64,000 nucleotides of DNA from Ecdyonurus torrentis (GCA_949318235.1 OX439132.1:12991624-13055623); one strand, 5' to 3'; positions 14,343-29,400 are shown, counted from the stretch's first letter. Notes: generated by a model from the letters alone, not told the origin. Translations and numbers: made by a program.

Positions 14343-15213
14343 TACTTTTTTTTTTTTTAATTTTTTTTTAATTTTTAATAAAATAATGAAGATAATGAAT
14401 CCTTGCTATATATATACATACAATTTACAATAAGGGTACTATACTTACATACTATGTGTTTAATTTTCTTTCTTTTTTTTAAATATATAATATTAATTAC
14501 ATATGTCAATAATTTTATAATAATACAATGACTTTAAATAAAAGTACCCTATACCTATAATATAATTTCATTTTAAAAGTTTAAAAATGCAAAGATATTT
14601 TTATTTATCAACTGTAAATAAAAAATAAATATTGTTATTATTTGTGCTATTTTACGTCACATTTCAATTATAAAAATTAATTTTTCTGTGCAAACGTGTA
14701 ATTATTAAATCAACCGTAAAGAAATGGAAAATATGTAATAATGATTTCCTTGTCGTATTATATCGTTACTGCTCCGGTATTTTGGCCCAATTGTATATTT
14801 CTTACAGATTATGAGGTTGCCGAATTACCTTTACAGTTTACCTATAATGTTATTTACAAACTCTGCAAAAACATAAATTAAGTCTTTACGTGTACACGAA
14901 GAAAAAAAGTGTGCAGTAAATCATAACTATATATATATATTATTAAAGTGAAATTGTATAAATAATCATGCTGTGAAACATTGTTGAATGTAAAATATTT
15001 GGCAAATGGAAACTGATATACATTATTGTACTGTATTATCTTGCAAAATACAATTTGTTTATATGTAGGATTTTGTTAATTAATGTGTCCATACTATTTA
15101 ACTTATATACAACCAAAATGTTAAATAATAGCAAACTTTATAGTTCTCATTATAATTATGTGTATGTAACCAAATAATGTTTATAACAATGCTTCAAATT
15201 GTAATATGCTTAA

Positions 15214-15554
15214 AGAGAAAGTTCAGGGCTGACAACATGGCTTTTTCAATGTTAGATAATGAGATGAACTGTTTATTGACTCACATATGATGACCCAAAA
15301 CCCTTCCTTAGCCCCATGGTAGCCCCTCAAACTTGCGCTTATCCTGCGAGATATGCAACCCACTACAACATTTTCTATAGTATAGCCATAACTATGACGC
15401 AAAAGATACGAAACATGTTGCATATCTCGCAGGATGATCATGATTTTACGATCACGATCACGATCAGGGCTTTGCGTCATCATATGAGTTTATGAACAGT
15501 TTTTCTCAGTATCTAATATTAAAGAAGCTATGCTGTAAACCCTGAACTTCCTGT
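15214..15554 (+). mobile_element. piggyBac-like MITE, divergent copy with long inverted repeats (341 bp)
   Basis: TTAA on both sides (15210-15213, 15555-15558). The ends AGAGAAAGTTCAGGG and (inward from the right) ACAGGAAGTTCAGGG match at 13 of 15, and similarity continues imperfectly for about 80 bp. Inside is a second pair of inverted words, ATCCTGCGAGATATGCAAC near 15339 and its near-complement at 15418-15436, plus three ACGATC hexamers near 15449-15467. The core (CAAAACCCT, GTAGC, then ATGCAACCC and ACAACATTTT) resembles the family at 56905-57240 at a similar offset. The open frame at 15223-15483 (minus) inside it is not a recognised protein. Confidence 0.78.
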
Positions 15555-15567
15555 TTAAGTAATTTAA

Positions 15568-15595
15568 ATATATATATATATATATATATATATTA
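15568..15595. repeat. (TA)n microsatellite
   Basis: About 14 TA units, starting about 10 bp downstream of the piggyBac-like MITE 15214-15554. Confidence 0.9.
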
Positions 15596-17997
15596 TTTTT
15601 GTGGTCAAGTGTTTGTATGATGGGGCTTTCTGTTATGCTCTCACAACGTCAAAGTTATTATCATTATCACATTACTGCAAAGTAATATAATAAAACTTCA
15701 TATCACAGTGTCTATTAGAGTACTCCCCCTTATAGAGTACTCTAGTGTCTATTTATAATATTATATAGCATTGCTTATGTTGTTGAAATAAATAGTATTG
15801 AACTTGAGTTAGTATATTTTTATATGTATTGAAAAAAAAATCCGGGACAGTATCGAAAAATACAGTACCTAGAGGCTCTATTATACTATACTGTATAGTA
15901 AGCTATATATTATTATTATTATTAGGTTGCAAGAGTTGAAATGAAATATTGAAATATCGAATCAAGCAACAGAAACGGTTGATGATAAAATATTATACAA
16001 GAATTATAAAGTTGTGATCACTATCATTATATTTGAGAAAAACTACCGTCACAGAATAAAATCAACTAAATCATAATACTGTCAATATGAACTACTTATT
16101 AGGAGACGTTAAAAATAATAGCAATTAATAAGCTCTATATATACAATAAAATGTTATTGCGTTATAATTTTAGCTTTGATAGTTTAACTACCCTGTGCCA
16201 GTTCTTTGCAAAAGAAAAAAATATATATTAATTACTTCTTATTTTTATGATTAAACTCATAAATTCAATAATTCTAAAACTAATTAAAACTTTTGTTATG
16301 TTCGTATATTATACTAAATGTTTATAGAATAAGTATAGTAATATATTGTTATTATATTACATGTCAATAATTTTATGATATAAGAACACAAATTTAAACG
16401 TAAATAAAATGCAAGAAATAAAATGCAAAAACATAACTTTTTTTGGAGTGTTTTTTTAGCGCAAGTGCAACGTATAAAGTAAGCTGCAATAAATTTTAAC
16501 TATAGTTAATTATTATTATTTGTCTACAGAAAGATCTACAAGAACAAAAATAAATTCAGCTATCACGAATGCAACAACATTTATTTATAACAACATACTT
16601 TATGCTATATTGAATAATAATTATTCTAACTTCATATTGTTGCACAGTCCAGCATATATATTTGTTTTTATGTTTTACGAAAACAGAAACATTTATACTG
16701 TATGATATAAATTTATCCGTGTATGAATCACTTTTTTTTTTTCATTTTGCATCCACTTTATCGTAATTATAAGGACTAAATATTTAACTTCATAATATTT
16801 GTCTAAACCACAAAAAAAAAAATAATTCTATAGCTTTATTTCTTTATTTTTTAGACTAAAGAAAAGGAAAATAAGAGAAAAATAGTTCTACAGGCAAGAA
16901 TGCTATACCGTTTAACGTATGTTCTATATTTATTTTGTAAACCATAAAAACTTTATCAATATTCAATATTATAAAAATTAACATATATACATAAGTTATA
17001 AAAATATTTGTTTTATATTTATATTAATTAATTCAAAGTTTATATATGAGTTATATGAGGCACAAATATGTTAAAGGGGAGAATCTTGTAAATTTATGAT
17101 GCAAGGCTATAGAAATGGCTCAAGGGGCCAATAAACTCATGAGGCGCCATATGTATAACTTTGGTATCCCGTGCGTGCATCATCATATATGTATACAATC
17201 GTCACTACTGTTGAGTAATAATAAGTTTTGACCTTGAAATAATTACTAAAGTACGTCAAAGAAACAGCTGATTTAAAGTAATTATTTTGCTTAAGTGGAT
17301 AGGAAGAGATTAATAAGAGAAGGGAGGGAGGTAAAGAAAGTTTACCATGTTCTTGAATGTTTTATGGTTAGTGGTCAAATTAAATGTAATATTGTGAAAC
17401 ATTTTGCAATTAGCTTATAATAATAATAATTCATACACTTTTTGTGTAAGAGGAAATAATTCACTCAAAAAAATTTCAGCTTAAATAAAAAAATAAAGAG
17501 GCAATATCTATAATTTTTAGGGTGTAAAAATGAAATATTAGAATAATATTTTACGAGAAACATAAAGAAATGTGTTCCCCAAGTATGCGCAAGAAAAGTG
17601 ACAAAGAATAAATTCCTATTGAATATTTTATTATCTTTTGCTTCCTTTCATGCAAGAGGGTCTTAGACTTGTAAACTTATGTAGCTTACTTTCTATGAGA
17701 CTATGCCCGTCATGTTTAGAAAAATGGAAATTCATAACTTTAGCGATATTTTTCTTAGAACATCATATTTTACATTTTTAGACCTTTTTTTTTTTCGTTC
17801 ACATGTTGGTAATAATTTTTAGGTTAATGTTGTATAATGTATAACTAATTTGCTGATATACAGAAGTTTATACATATACATGACGTTATATAGAAAGGGG
17901 GCTTCGAATTTGACGGATGAGAAAAAAAAATCAAATTTGTTATTCCATATATTTCTTACTTTTCTTGTTACGTGAGGTTGAAGAATATCAGGAGCTC

Positions 17998-18104
<107 letters not shown>

Positions 18105-18414
18105 GTGTGAAATGACACGAGCCTACAGTAAATACGCTCAAGAAATCGACCAAGTGTAAGAACAAATATAAAAGAAGACAGAAAGCACTTTCAATAGAAA
18201 ATATTACATTATAAGCAAAATAAAACTTAGACATTATATAAAAAAAAACTCTCTTTTATTTGTTTTCTTTGTGATGTCGCAAATCATTCGTCCTTCTTAG
18301 TATACATTAGCATGTAGTATCAACTTAAAATTACTCATGCCCTATTAATCATTTCATTCTTTGCGTTTTTTTATAGAATAGTAATTAAAAATATAATTTA
18401 GTACCAGTATTAAT

Positions 18415-18416
<2 letters not shown>

Positions 18417-18446
<30 letters not shown>
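18417..18446. repeat. Poly(A) tract, 30 nt
   Basis: Homopolymer. Similar A tracts lie at 29135-29157, 32869-32901 and 34631-34650. Confidence 0.95.
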
Positions 18447-18447
<1 letters not shown>

Positions 18448-21400
18448 CGATAGTGAGAGTGAGAGATTGAAAGGAATGTTCATAAATATACTTTCAGTGG
18501 AAATGTGGCTAACAATTAAGTTTATATTTTCTTATTGACACAACAAAAATGTGTAACATCTCCACGTTGACTTGCTATGTACACACTTCATTTTGTCAAC
18601 ACAGAAAAAAAATGTAAACAAGAAAAGTTAAGAAACCATTTGGATGTAACATAAATATATTCATGGTGACAGCAAAAAACATTATTTTACTCTTTATAAC
18701 TTTTAAACTTTGAACATACAATAAAAATTTGTTTTCTCGCCAACAAAATAATGTTACTCATTATTTATTGCTTAACGACCTTAGCAATATTTAAAAGATA
18801 AAAATAAAATTAATTGTCATTATTTATTAATTGAGAAGAAGAATTTTAGTAATTTAACTTTTATAACTTTGCAGAAATATGTTACTATAAAAACTATTTT
18901 TTAGGTTACAAAAAATAGTCAATAAAGTTTATTAGCATATTAATCATATGCATTGCAGGTTATTATAAGAAATTTATTGAAATATTTTTCTTATGATGTT
19001 AATGAATTTTGTTTCCCTTTATATCTGGCATTAATAGCACAAAAATGTTCATTAATTTTCGGGTGATTGAAACTGGTACGGACACTGTGTGTAGAATTTT
19101 ACTCTACTTCCTTATGGAAATACTGTGCATATATAAAGACATCTGTCAATTGAAGTTTCCGTATCAATGCGTGGAATTACCAAAGCAATGAAGTAACTTT
19201 TTGTATTACAGTTGCTCTATATTTAAAAAAAAAAAAAAAAAGGTGGAGTTTAAAAATTAATGTTTATCTAACAAAGTTAAAGTGTAAGTAAGTTTTCAAT
19301 TAAATTTGAAAATCTTTCATCAAATACATTTAGACTGAGGATTTCTATGGTTTTTCTTTTCCATTCCAGGTGAATACTGGGACAGCTTGGTTTTATAGAT
19401 CATGAAAGAAAACCGCTCCCTTCCCGAGAAAAGTTCCACATCTCATATCCCTTTCCTGGAGCAATTGTCATGTATTAAATCACCCATAATAAAAGTTCGT
19501 AATATTATACATAGTTATGTTATATTGTCATATTATAATTCAGTACCAGTTGGTATGTGGGTTTATTCGACTCTTTTTTCCGTCGAAGTATAAGTATATA
19601 ATTCCAGTGTGGGCAGATTAGTGTTGAAGTAAGTAAATGGTACAAAACAACTTAATATCTTACTAAAATAAACAAAATAATGTTGAAACATTTACATGAA
19701 ATAATAATTGTTTTATTCTACCATACCATATACCTATAGGTAATATATAATCACCTATATTTTAATTAATACTAAAGAAATATACATTAAAAAAATAACT
19801 GGCTGTGTAGAAAATAATAGCATAAATATACCTTACTAAAAAAGTCTTTATGTTTTACTTATCTTATCATGCGCTTCTACCCGGGAAAAAAAGTTATTGA
19901 GCGTCAACTTACAATATTTTTTTATGAGTCGGAGAAACCTTGCAGCGGAGCTTTATTTCTTTCATATTGAGAAGTAACTTTACCATACAACATAGTTAAG
20001 CCAACATAGCTAACACTTCAGTCTCTACTTTCCATGTTCAATCAGAATTCACAAAATCCCAAACCTAAGAATGAGGATTTGCATTCTGATAACACATACG
20101 CACACAGTACAGTAACGTCGTCAACAAAAAGCTTTATTTTGTATTACAGACCATTGCAAATATTCAGACGAAGGCACATGGGAAATCATATGTAACACAC
20201 GGAGCTTGAGAATTACATTTACGTATATTATTCAATTTGTTTGTGCAAGTATACAATTGATGGAAAAATCAAATAAGTTTTTCTTTAATGAACAACAAAT
20301 GTGTAACATAATTTTTAAAAATACATTACAATTTTATTATTATATTACACAAAATAATTTCTTGATAGTTTATTATTCTCATTTTTATTATTATTACACG
20401 TCAACAAAAATAGGAAATACCATATGGTGAGTTAGTTGGTGGTTGTTTAATACAATAGGAGAAGTTTTGCACTGCAATGTTAACACACTTTCAATTCAAT
20501 ATATCGACAAATCCGTTAAAAGAGCAATAAATAATAATAAAAAATAATAATAAACACAGAAACAAATACAAGAAGAAAATCAAACAAAACTTTAAGCCCA
20601 TTCAATATAATATTATATATTTTTAAGGCTGTTAAAAAGTTGCTACACAAAATATGCATTGTTTATAAAAAAAAGTTTCTTTCAACATAATAGTACTACA
20701 CAAAAGTATATAAATAAAAATAATTTGTTTTTTGTTTTGCATTATTATCTTTGAAATTTACATTCTAAAATTACAATGTTTTAAAAATAAAAATTGGCCT
20801 CACCTACTATTATAACGAGAATTTATTGTACTCAAAGGTAGGTATAATTTTATGTAGCCGACAAAATTTGTATATTTTTCAGTAGGTGTGAATTTTTATC
20901 TCATATTTTTCTATACATAGCTATGCAAAAGATATAACAATTAAAATTAACTTCTTTTGGAGTAAAGTTGTAAATTTGATACGCATACTAATAGACACTA
21001 ATTATTTTGATTTTTCATTGCTATTGATTCTCTTAAACTGTATTTTGTTTGTTTAACGGAACTTCTTCTGAATATAAACATTGGTTTCAATTAGTTTTAA
21101 TTATTGTACATAAATTGTAAACATATCCATAACAAACCCAACGCTTCATGTAACTCGATTCTTGTACGAACTGCCTGAGTTAATAAAAACAATTATAAAA
21201 AGACTGTTTCTATATAAAACACTCAAAAATATTGTTGTATATGCTGGGAAAAGGCAAATAAATTTTTTTAAATATAATTACGGGACCACAATTCTTCCAT
21301 GTCAAATCAATAACGTTTCAATTCAGATACTTTTTTCGTAATTTCTACTAAAAATAACAATATTTTCAATTTTGTATGTTTTATTCTGAAACCATGGTTC

Positions 21401-22782
21401 TGCAACAATGAAGTTTCAATTTAATTGTGATCTGGCGAGTAATGGATCACTTGCAATAAACGTTTTTTAATTATTGAAATGTATTTTTGACAATGATTTT
21501 TCCATAAGATATACATTAAGAATATTTAAAATTATTTTAAATAGTTCGTTCATTGCAAATGGTCCATTATTATTATTATTTGTAGATCATAATAATATAC
21601 GTATAATAGTTTTCTAATAATTTTGCAAAATATAAAATTAATAAATGTTTTTTATTTAGAAAAACACCCACTTTCATGGGCCTCTGATGGAAATAACATT
21701 ATTTTCTTGTCAGAGTACTTTAAACATCAGTATATTCGTAGCCATAACTATATAAATACATAAACATAGTCCTCAAAATAACAAAATATATTATTTATTT
21801 TACTGAACTCAATAATACAATACTTTTAAATTATTAAACGTAATACTGAAAATATAATTATAATTAAATTTATAACTTATTTTTTATATACGTATATGTA
21901 AAATATGAGATAAACTAGTCAAAAGAAGCAATAATATACTTTTAGCCAATATAATTTTAGCACTGAAATCAAATAAAGTAATTTTAAAATATAAATAAAG
22001 TGATTCATAATGCTCTTAAATTTAAAATAATCTATCCAAAATATAATTTATTTATAAGTAATTTAAAGAGAATTTTAAGTATGTTAAGATGTATACGTAG
22101 TACATACGTATATGTAGTCATATACTGTATGACTTAATTTAAAGTTTATATTTATAATATGAGACAAGAGTTTATATTTACCACAATGATGGATAATGTT
22201 AAAAACATATTTCTCAGAGAGACCCAAAGCTATTTATTCTGTGATATATTTCACTCTCACTATCAAAATCTTTGCTATATACTAATGAGAAATTGCTTTA
22301 GGCTTATATACAATGTCTTATTTTCTACATTATTATCTAGTGTATATATTATACAACCAGCGTCAATACTCCGCATGACTACAAAATGATAATATTTTAG
22401 TATTTATAACTTCCTTTTTTTATGTCTGTATTTATATTATGTTAATTTACATATTAGATATTATGCAATATTTTACTGCAAATGATAGAGAATGTTTTAC
22501 TTTTATGATGCTTTTTTTTTAACAGAATTTCTATGTACTATTGCAAATATACTAAATAATATATCTTCTTTAAGCATTAAATACAAAAATACTACATTAC
22601 TTTTAGTATAATAGTAATAATAATTTATAACCAATAGTAAAGGAAAAGATTGAATTTTATGAAAATTGCTTTATATAGAGTAAAAAAAAAAAGAAAAAAG
22701 TATTTTCATCGTCACTATATGTCTAAATTATTTGATGTTAGCAGTGGCCAAGTTTTTTTTTATACTATATAGGAGGGAAAAA

Positions 22783-22786
<4 letters not shown>

Positions 22787-22873
<87 letters not shown>
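22787..22873. repeat. (AG)n microsatellite
   Basis: Uninterrupted 87-nt run. Confidence 0.98.
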
Positions 22874-22877
<4 letters not shown>

Positions 22878-25800
22878 ATTATACAGAAATAAATCTGTAC
22901 TTTAAGGTAAAGGGAGAGAAAAAACTTTTCCACACTTGAAACCAAAATTTATTACCAATCGAAAAGTTTTACGTATATAATATTATTAATATACTATGTA
23001 TATTGAAAGTTCTTTGATATTTAAGAGATATGATAGAAGATTTCTGCCACTTAGATATCTTTGATGTAATAGTGGGGAGGGAATAATATAAAAAAAAATT
23101 CCACTTTGATATAAATATGATATAATTCAATATAAGCCTATAAAGGTAAAAATGTCAAAAACTTTTCAAGGTGCATACAGAGTTTTTGTAAACTTTGCAC
23201 TTTCTATATGCTCTTTTTTATTATGTCAATATATTATAACTATATTATGACACATTGTATTCTTCAATATAATATATTATTATAGGTATGCTATTAATGT
23301 AGAATGCATAATTGTTTTCATTGCATAAATGTGAATGTGAAGTATTAAATGCAATGCTAAATCCATTGAAATTAAAAAGAGATTGATTGAGAGAAGAAAA
23401 AAAAATCATATACACGTAAAAATTAAACAAGGTAATTTATAATGTCGTGAATGTAATGTATAATATTTACGATTAAAATTACATGATATAAAATATAACT
23501 TTTATGCTGTACATTTAACGTAGTTTCTATGCAATACAGCATAAATAATATTGTAATGGACAAGAAATGTGGCTTTATGTTGTCTATATTAAATAAAAAA
23601 AAACTTACTCCAATAGCGCATTAAAAAATCTGTTCATAAAATGTGCAGCATTAATAGTTGATTGAAAATTAAGCTGACGAAATTAAAAATATATAGAGAT
23701 ATCTGTTGATGATAAAAAAGGTACTTATTATTATTTTTTTACTCTATATAAATTTCTACAAAGTTTTGACGTAATATTAAATTATGCAACGACCTATTTT
23801 ATTTTTATTATTTTTTTTTTATGAATATACTTTAAATTGTAATCTTAGATGCTTTAATGACGTGTAATTTACTAAAATTATTTTGATAAAGTAATATTAA
23901 GTATAGAAATTAAGTATGGTATAATTACCTTATAGGCGTCAAAATGGTTATTTTTAAGGTAATTATGCAAATTTGGAAACACCAACGGTTTTTGTACTTA
24001 TTAAAATAATGACTATAAAATTACCTTCACGCTGTGAGTACTTATACACTGTTTGAAAATAATACATTACTGACACTCTGTATTTAGAACAGAGACGAAT
24101 ATGTTTAAAAAAAAATGATGACCTGCAATTAATTTTCCTTTAAATATATTAACTCCGTTTCACTTTCATTATATAAAAGCACTCATGAAATCAATAATTA
24201 TATACATAGTAATACATTCTATGTATAGTATAAATTAATATCCTACATATTATGTTGTGTATGTATATGTATATGATGTATAGTATACAACATGTATTGC
24301 ATTAGTAATTTCCTGTTTTCTTGCAATACAGTGTAATATTTTTATGAACAAATAACAATCTGAAACTATTCAGTAAAAAACATTGCCTAAATTAAAAGAT
24401 CGTTTTGGCTTCTACTTACGAGTGCAACTTGTCAAAACATTAACAGAACATTTTGACCATTTAATTTAAGTATTTTTATTTATTTCATTGAATATACACA
24501 TATTATACATAACTACACTACTGTGTATGACCTATAACCTATAATATGGTAATTAAAATATAAAAATATCAGGTGTACCGCTTTTATCGTCAATTGTATT
24601 TTTAAAATACTTTAACTCATTTTATAGGATTTTGAAATTTTTGCATAACAAAGATTTCATATCTAGCTTATGTCCAATTTTCAAAGCTCTTAAATGAGAT
24701 ATAGAATAAAAAAAAATGGGATGCTGATAATTGTGGTAAAGTTGCTAGTGAATCTATATTTTTCATATAATTATCAATATCATATAAGTATCAATTTTCT
24801 TTGATTTAAAAATGTATATTTATACAGATGCAGACACCAATAAATAAATACAATCTTCAAGTTGAAATTCATTCATTTCATTCATTTATATACATAAATA
24901 CTATGAAGAGCAAACTGCTATATAAATATTCTAACAATATAATTCTCAAAGAGAATATAATAATGATAAAAAATAAAAAAATTATTCTGATTTTAAAATC
25001 CAAGTACTATTGCAACCTCTTGGGAAAAAAATGGTATTATCAATTTCTTGATAAATCAAGGTGAAATGATTATTCATTTTACGCATTATCCTCATATAAG
25101 ATCTCAATGTTATCTGCATTTTTTTTATCAAAATAATTTATAAGCTAAACATTTTACATTTACAAAACCATTTCAAATCTTGTTTTATATTATATTAAAA
25201 TAATAAAAAGAAATTTAAAATTAAAATTGAATAATGATTTTTGTATTCTACTCTTTTCCATTCTAGCTTTTGAATTACCATATTAAAAAAATATATAATA
25301 ATAAATTCATGAATTAATTTTTGTATGAAGCGCGCACACATACAACTAAAAACAAGACAGCTAAACTCGTGCCGAAAATAGAGTAAAATTTAATAAATTG
25401 TCACCTTTTTATCATAAATTTTAATATTAATTTTTAAGCCAGTAAATCATATAAGCATAATTTATATAATTTTCATATACATAGCGTGTGTTTTAATAAT
25501 TTATAGAGTAAGTACTGGTTTCCATATTGGTAATATTTTTGATTTAATGAATATTTTTTTCTCAGATTTGAAATTTAATAGCTACGACAATGAATATAAA
25601 TTTTAATTTAATTATATACACAATTTTAATATATATCTCAGTAGAATTAAATTTCGCTATTAAATATCAAATATATTAGGAATAATAATTAGATTTTGCA
25701 TAGCATATTATAGATATCAAATTATTCTATAATATTTTATACATAAAAAAAGTGGCTTACTACAGTATAAATTTGTACATAAAATCTGTTTAAAATAAAT

Positions 25801-26091
25801 TTGTAAGAGATTTCTTAGTTTAATACTTGTTAGAAATGTTACTAGCAATACTGATAATTTAATGATTCAAGAGTTGTAAGTAATAAAACTTGTTTCCTGA
25901 GCAATTTTTAAAGTAAAATATTTGCATTAAATACCAAAGATTTACCTTAATTATGGTCTAATTCATGTTCAGCATATTTATCTCCATTCGTCTTGTGCAT
26001 TTTTTTCTTTTTAATTTACTAGCCTCTTATTAATATGCAAATTGTTTTATTGTACTGTTTTAATACAAAGTTTAAAGATACATTCACAATT

Positions 26092-26109
26092 GGGGGGGGG
26101 GGGGGGGGG
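26092..26109. repeat. Poly(G) tract, 18 nt
   Basis: G18 in very AT-rich DNA. Poly(C) counterparts lie at 42824-42845 (broken by one A) and 53527-53541, and a shorter interrupted C tract is near 195-212. Such tracts are rare in this composition. Confidence 0.95.
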
Positions 26110-26427
26110 TGGAGGTACTTAACGCAAACATAATAGAAGAAATTATAAATTACATTTTTGAATGCACTGTAAAGTACTTATGTGAAGACTTTAAGTGTCT
26201 TAATGAGACATATAAATACCATTAAATTTGCTATTTCTAAGAATCAATATTGGGAATAAAAAAAAAGAAGGGTTTATATTTCAATTACTGCAAGTAACTA
26301 ATTATGGAATTTATATATAATGCAAAAATCAAGTTTACTATATAAAAAATTTGTGATGTTAATAAATTTCTCATAAGAAAATCATTGTGAACTCTTATAT
26401 TTACAATAATAATAAAACAATGTTAGT

Positions 26428-26480
26428 AGTAGCATAGTATAAATATATATATACTATATTTATATATATTTATACTATGG
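26428..26480. repeat. AT-rich inverted repeat
   Basis: CATAGTATAAATATATAT on the left pairs with ATATATTTATACTATGG on the right. The flanks GTAGTAG are also partly shared, as direct copies. Confidence 0.6.
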
Positions 26481-29400
26481 TAGTAGTGAAAACAAAAACA
26501 AAAACAACATTATTTATACGATAGATTGTTATTTAACGCCAAAGATTTAACTAAAAATATAACACTACTTTGAGATCATTTTAAATAATAATTAGTATTT
26601 CAAAAAGTAAGATAGAAAATAAAAATTAACGCCTTTTTTGTAGTATACTAATGAATACACCAATTACAATTTAACTATATTTAGTTGGCTGATATAGTGT
26701 ATAAAACAGACAAGAGCAATTAGCATACGCTTGGGTTAAATCAATTAGTAATCCTTTCTATTCATAAAATGTTACTATTTATTCAAAACTAACACACACA
26801 CGCATTTAGTATACACAATTCACAGAAAATACTATGATGTCATCAATTTTTTGTTTTGTTAAGTAAATACTGGTTTATTATAAAATTAAAGTAACACATA
26901 ACAATTTTAATTGAAAGGAACCGCATATTCAAAAATACTTGAAAGAAGATAATATACCTTTTATATTATTCTAATTTTTTTCTTTTATACTATCATTATT
27001 ATATCATAATATGCATATTCAATTTAAAATAAAATATAATGTTATGGATGTAATTAGTATTTTGATTCATTGGTGCATACTTGTATGGTGACTTAATTCA
27101 CAATATATTGTAATGTAATGAAAAATAAGAAAAGATTTTTAAATAATATAATGCAGCTTTTTGAGTTCGTCCAAAGCGTATTAAATTATTAACGTCAAAT
27201 GTGAGTTTTTGAATTTTGTTAGTCATTTTTTCATCATTAAATCTAACATCATTATTTTTCATTTATCATCGTAATATATTTTTAATATATTTATGTTTGC
27301 TTTTTTTTTTATACAGTATTCATTTTTAAGTTATGTTTATATTTCATACTAATCTTAATTTATATGTTATTTATACTATAAATTTTTATATTATTTACAT
27401 TACATTGCATTACATTAAAATAATAAATATATAAAATAAAGATTATAAAATTATATTTAATATTTACAGTTTTATTTTAAATTTAATATTTTACATATAA
27501 ATATATAATTACAAAGTATAATAATGAAATTGTTACTTATAATTTATGTTCAAATGAGTAAAAAATATTTCACAACATTAAAGTGTACATAATGCAATTG
27601 TTTCACATTTTGAATGCAAAAAAGATTAAATAATAAGATGACTGTGAAACTATCTAATGAAATATACTGTATTGTATTCCTTTATATGTATTTTTGTAAT
27701 CAATTTGTACCAATTGGTATGATGATCAATAAAGAAACTGTAACTGAAAGGAATGAAGCATTATTTGCAGTAACAGATCATGTGACCTGTCTCTTTTAAC
27801 TAATAAAGTTTATATAATGTCATATAATATAATATAACTTTTTTTCTTTTTCAGTATCTTCTTTTAGACTTTTATGAATGAATTGCATTTTAGCTCAAAT
27901 TAAACTCACAACGTTTCTTCCATTGATTGTGTTCTATAGTGCCACACCTTTCATCATAGTCCCGTCAAGATTTTTTTGTCTTGTCAATGTTTACAATGGA
28001 AACCAATATCAAAGCATTTTAAATTTTAAAATATTAACTAAGATATTATGATTATTACTAAATACCCTTGTAAATCAATAAATATTATTGAATTTACGTA
28101 TAAATAAATAAACTTCAGAAAAAAAATCTTAAAAAAAAAAAATCTAACATTTGTTTAAGTAGATTACTAGAAAATATAAAATGTGATCCACAGAACCTTC
28201 TTTAAATCATAATATACCTGTACAATTAATGGAACGTATATAATATGCAACTGTATCAAGACAAAAAAGTACTAACTACAATTATATTATAACAATAAAA
28301 AACTTAAATATGAAAACGGATTTCACAGTATTAACTTTTGGTATTGAATTTAATTCTTTGTCGGTAGAATTATTTATATTTTAAAATAAATTTATAAAAA
28401 TTTAGTTACTAACATTACATAATATATAATTACCTAATTATGTTATACTATAAATTAAGACTCTCAATATATAAAAAAAATTCCTTATTCAAAATATGCG
28501 ATGATGTCGCAAAAATCACTAATAACAAAAATATAATAATCATTAATTTATTTGGTACATAATCAAAGTTATCATCCAAGGATTGGATGTCGTAATTTTT
28601 AAACATGACTCTGAAATTAATTTCTGTATTCAAATTATTTAATTTGATATATTATATGATTGTTATATTCATATGAGAGTTATATTTGTCTATAAGAATT
28701 TTTTTTATAATATAATCAATTTTTTTAATGTATTTCTTTTTTTTTTTTTTTTTTATTCTTCATAAAGGTACGATGGCCTCTTCACATAAAGCAATATTAC
28801 GTACTATAAAATAAACTTCATTGCATGGAAATTTCATGGTTTTAATTGAAAATTACATGTAAATTGTAAATTGAAATATTGCACTGTGTAAAAGTGGCTT
28901 AATAATATGATGCAAATTAAAAATATGAAAAAAAAAGTCGTATAAAACCATTACAAATTTGCTTAAACAATTAAATTAAAAATGAGTTATTTTCTTAAAA
29001 CAACGATTGTATTTTATTTAAACACTGGCTGTTCAAAATGATGCACTGAATCCAATTATGCAATGCTTAATACGGATCTAAAACATTTATTTTTAATATT
29101 TGCAAAATATAAAAGAAATGTTACAGAAATTGTCAAAAAAAAAAAAAAAAAAAAAAATTGTAGCTGAAATTTTTTTACAACATAAAGTCATCAAGTACAG
29201 TGCATGATTTGTATTTTATTAGTACCTGAGAACAATTAAAACTCTTGAAAACAAAAACTTAATGCTAGAGTGTAAAGAAAACACATGTATTGAAGACAAT
29301 TTAAAATGACTACAATAATAATGGTTTTGAAAGCTGAATAGTAAAAATAAAATGTCATTTAAAATTATTAAACTGTCAATCACAATTTATAAACATATTC

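Noticed and set aside
15223..15483. 86-aa minus-strand open frame
   Set aside because: Covered by the TTAA-flanked MITE. Its reading reflects the inverted repeats and not a protein.
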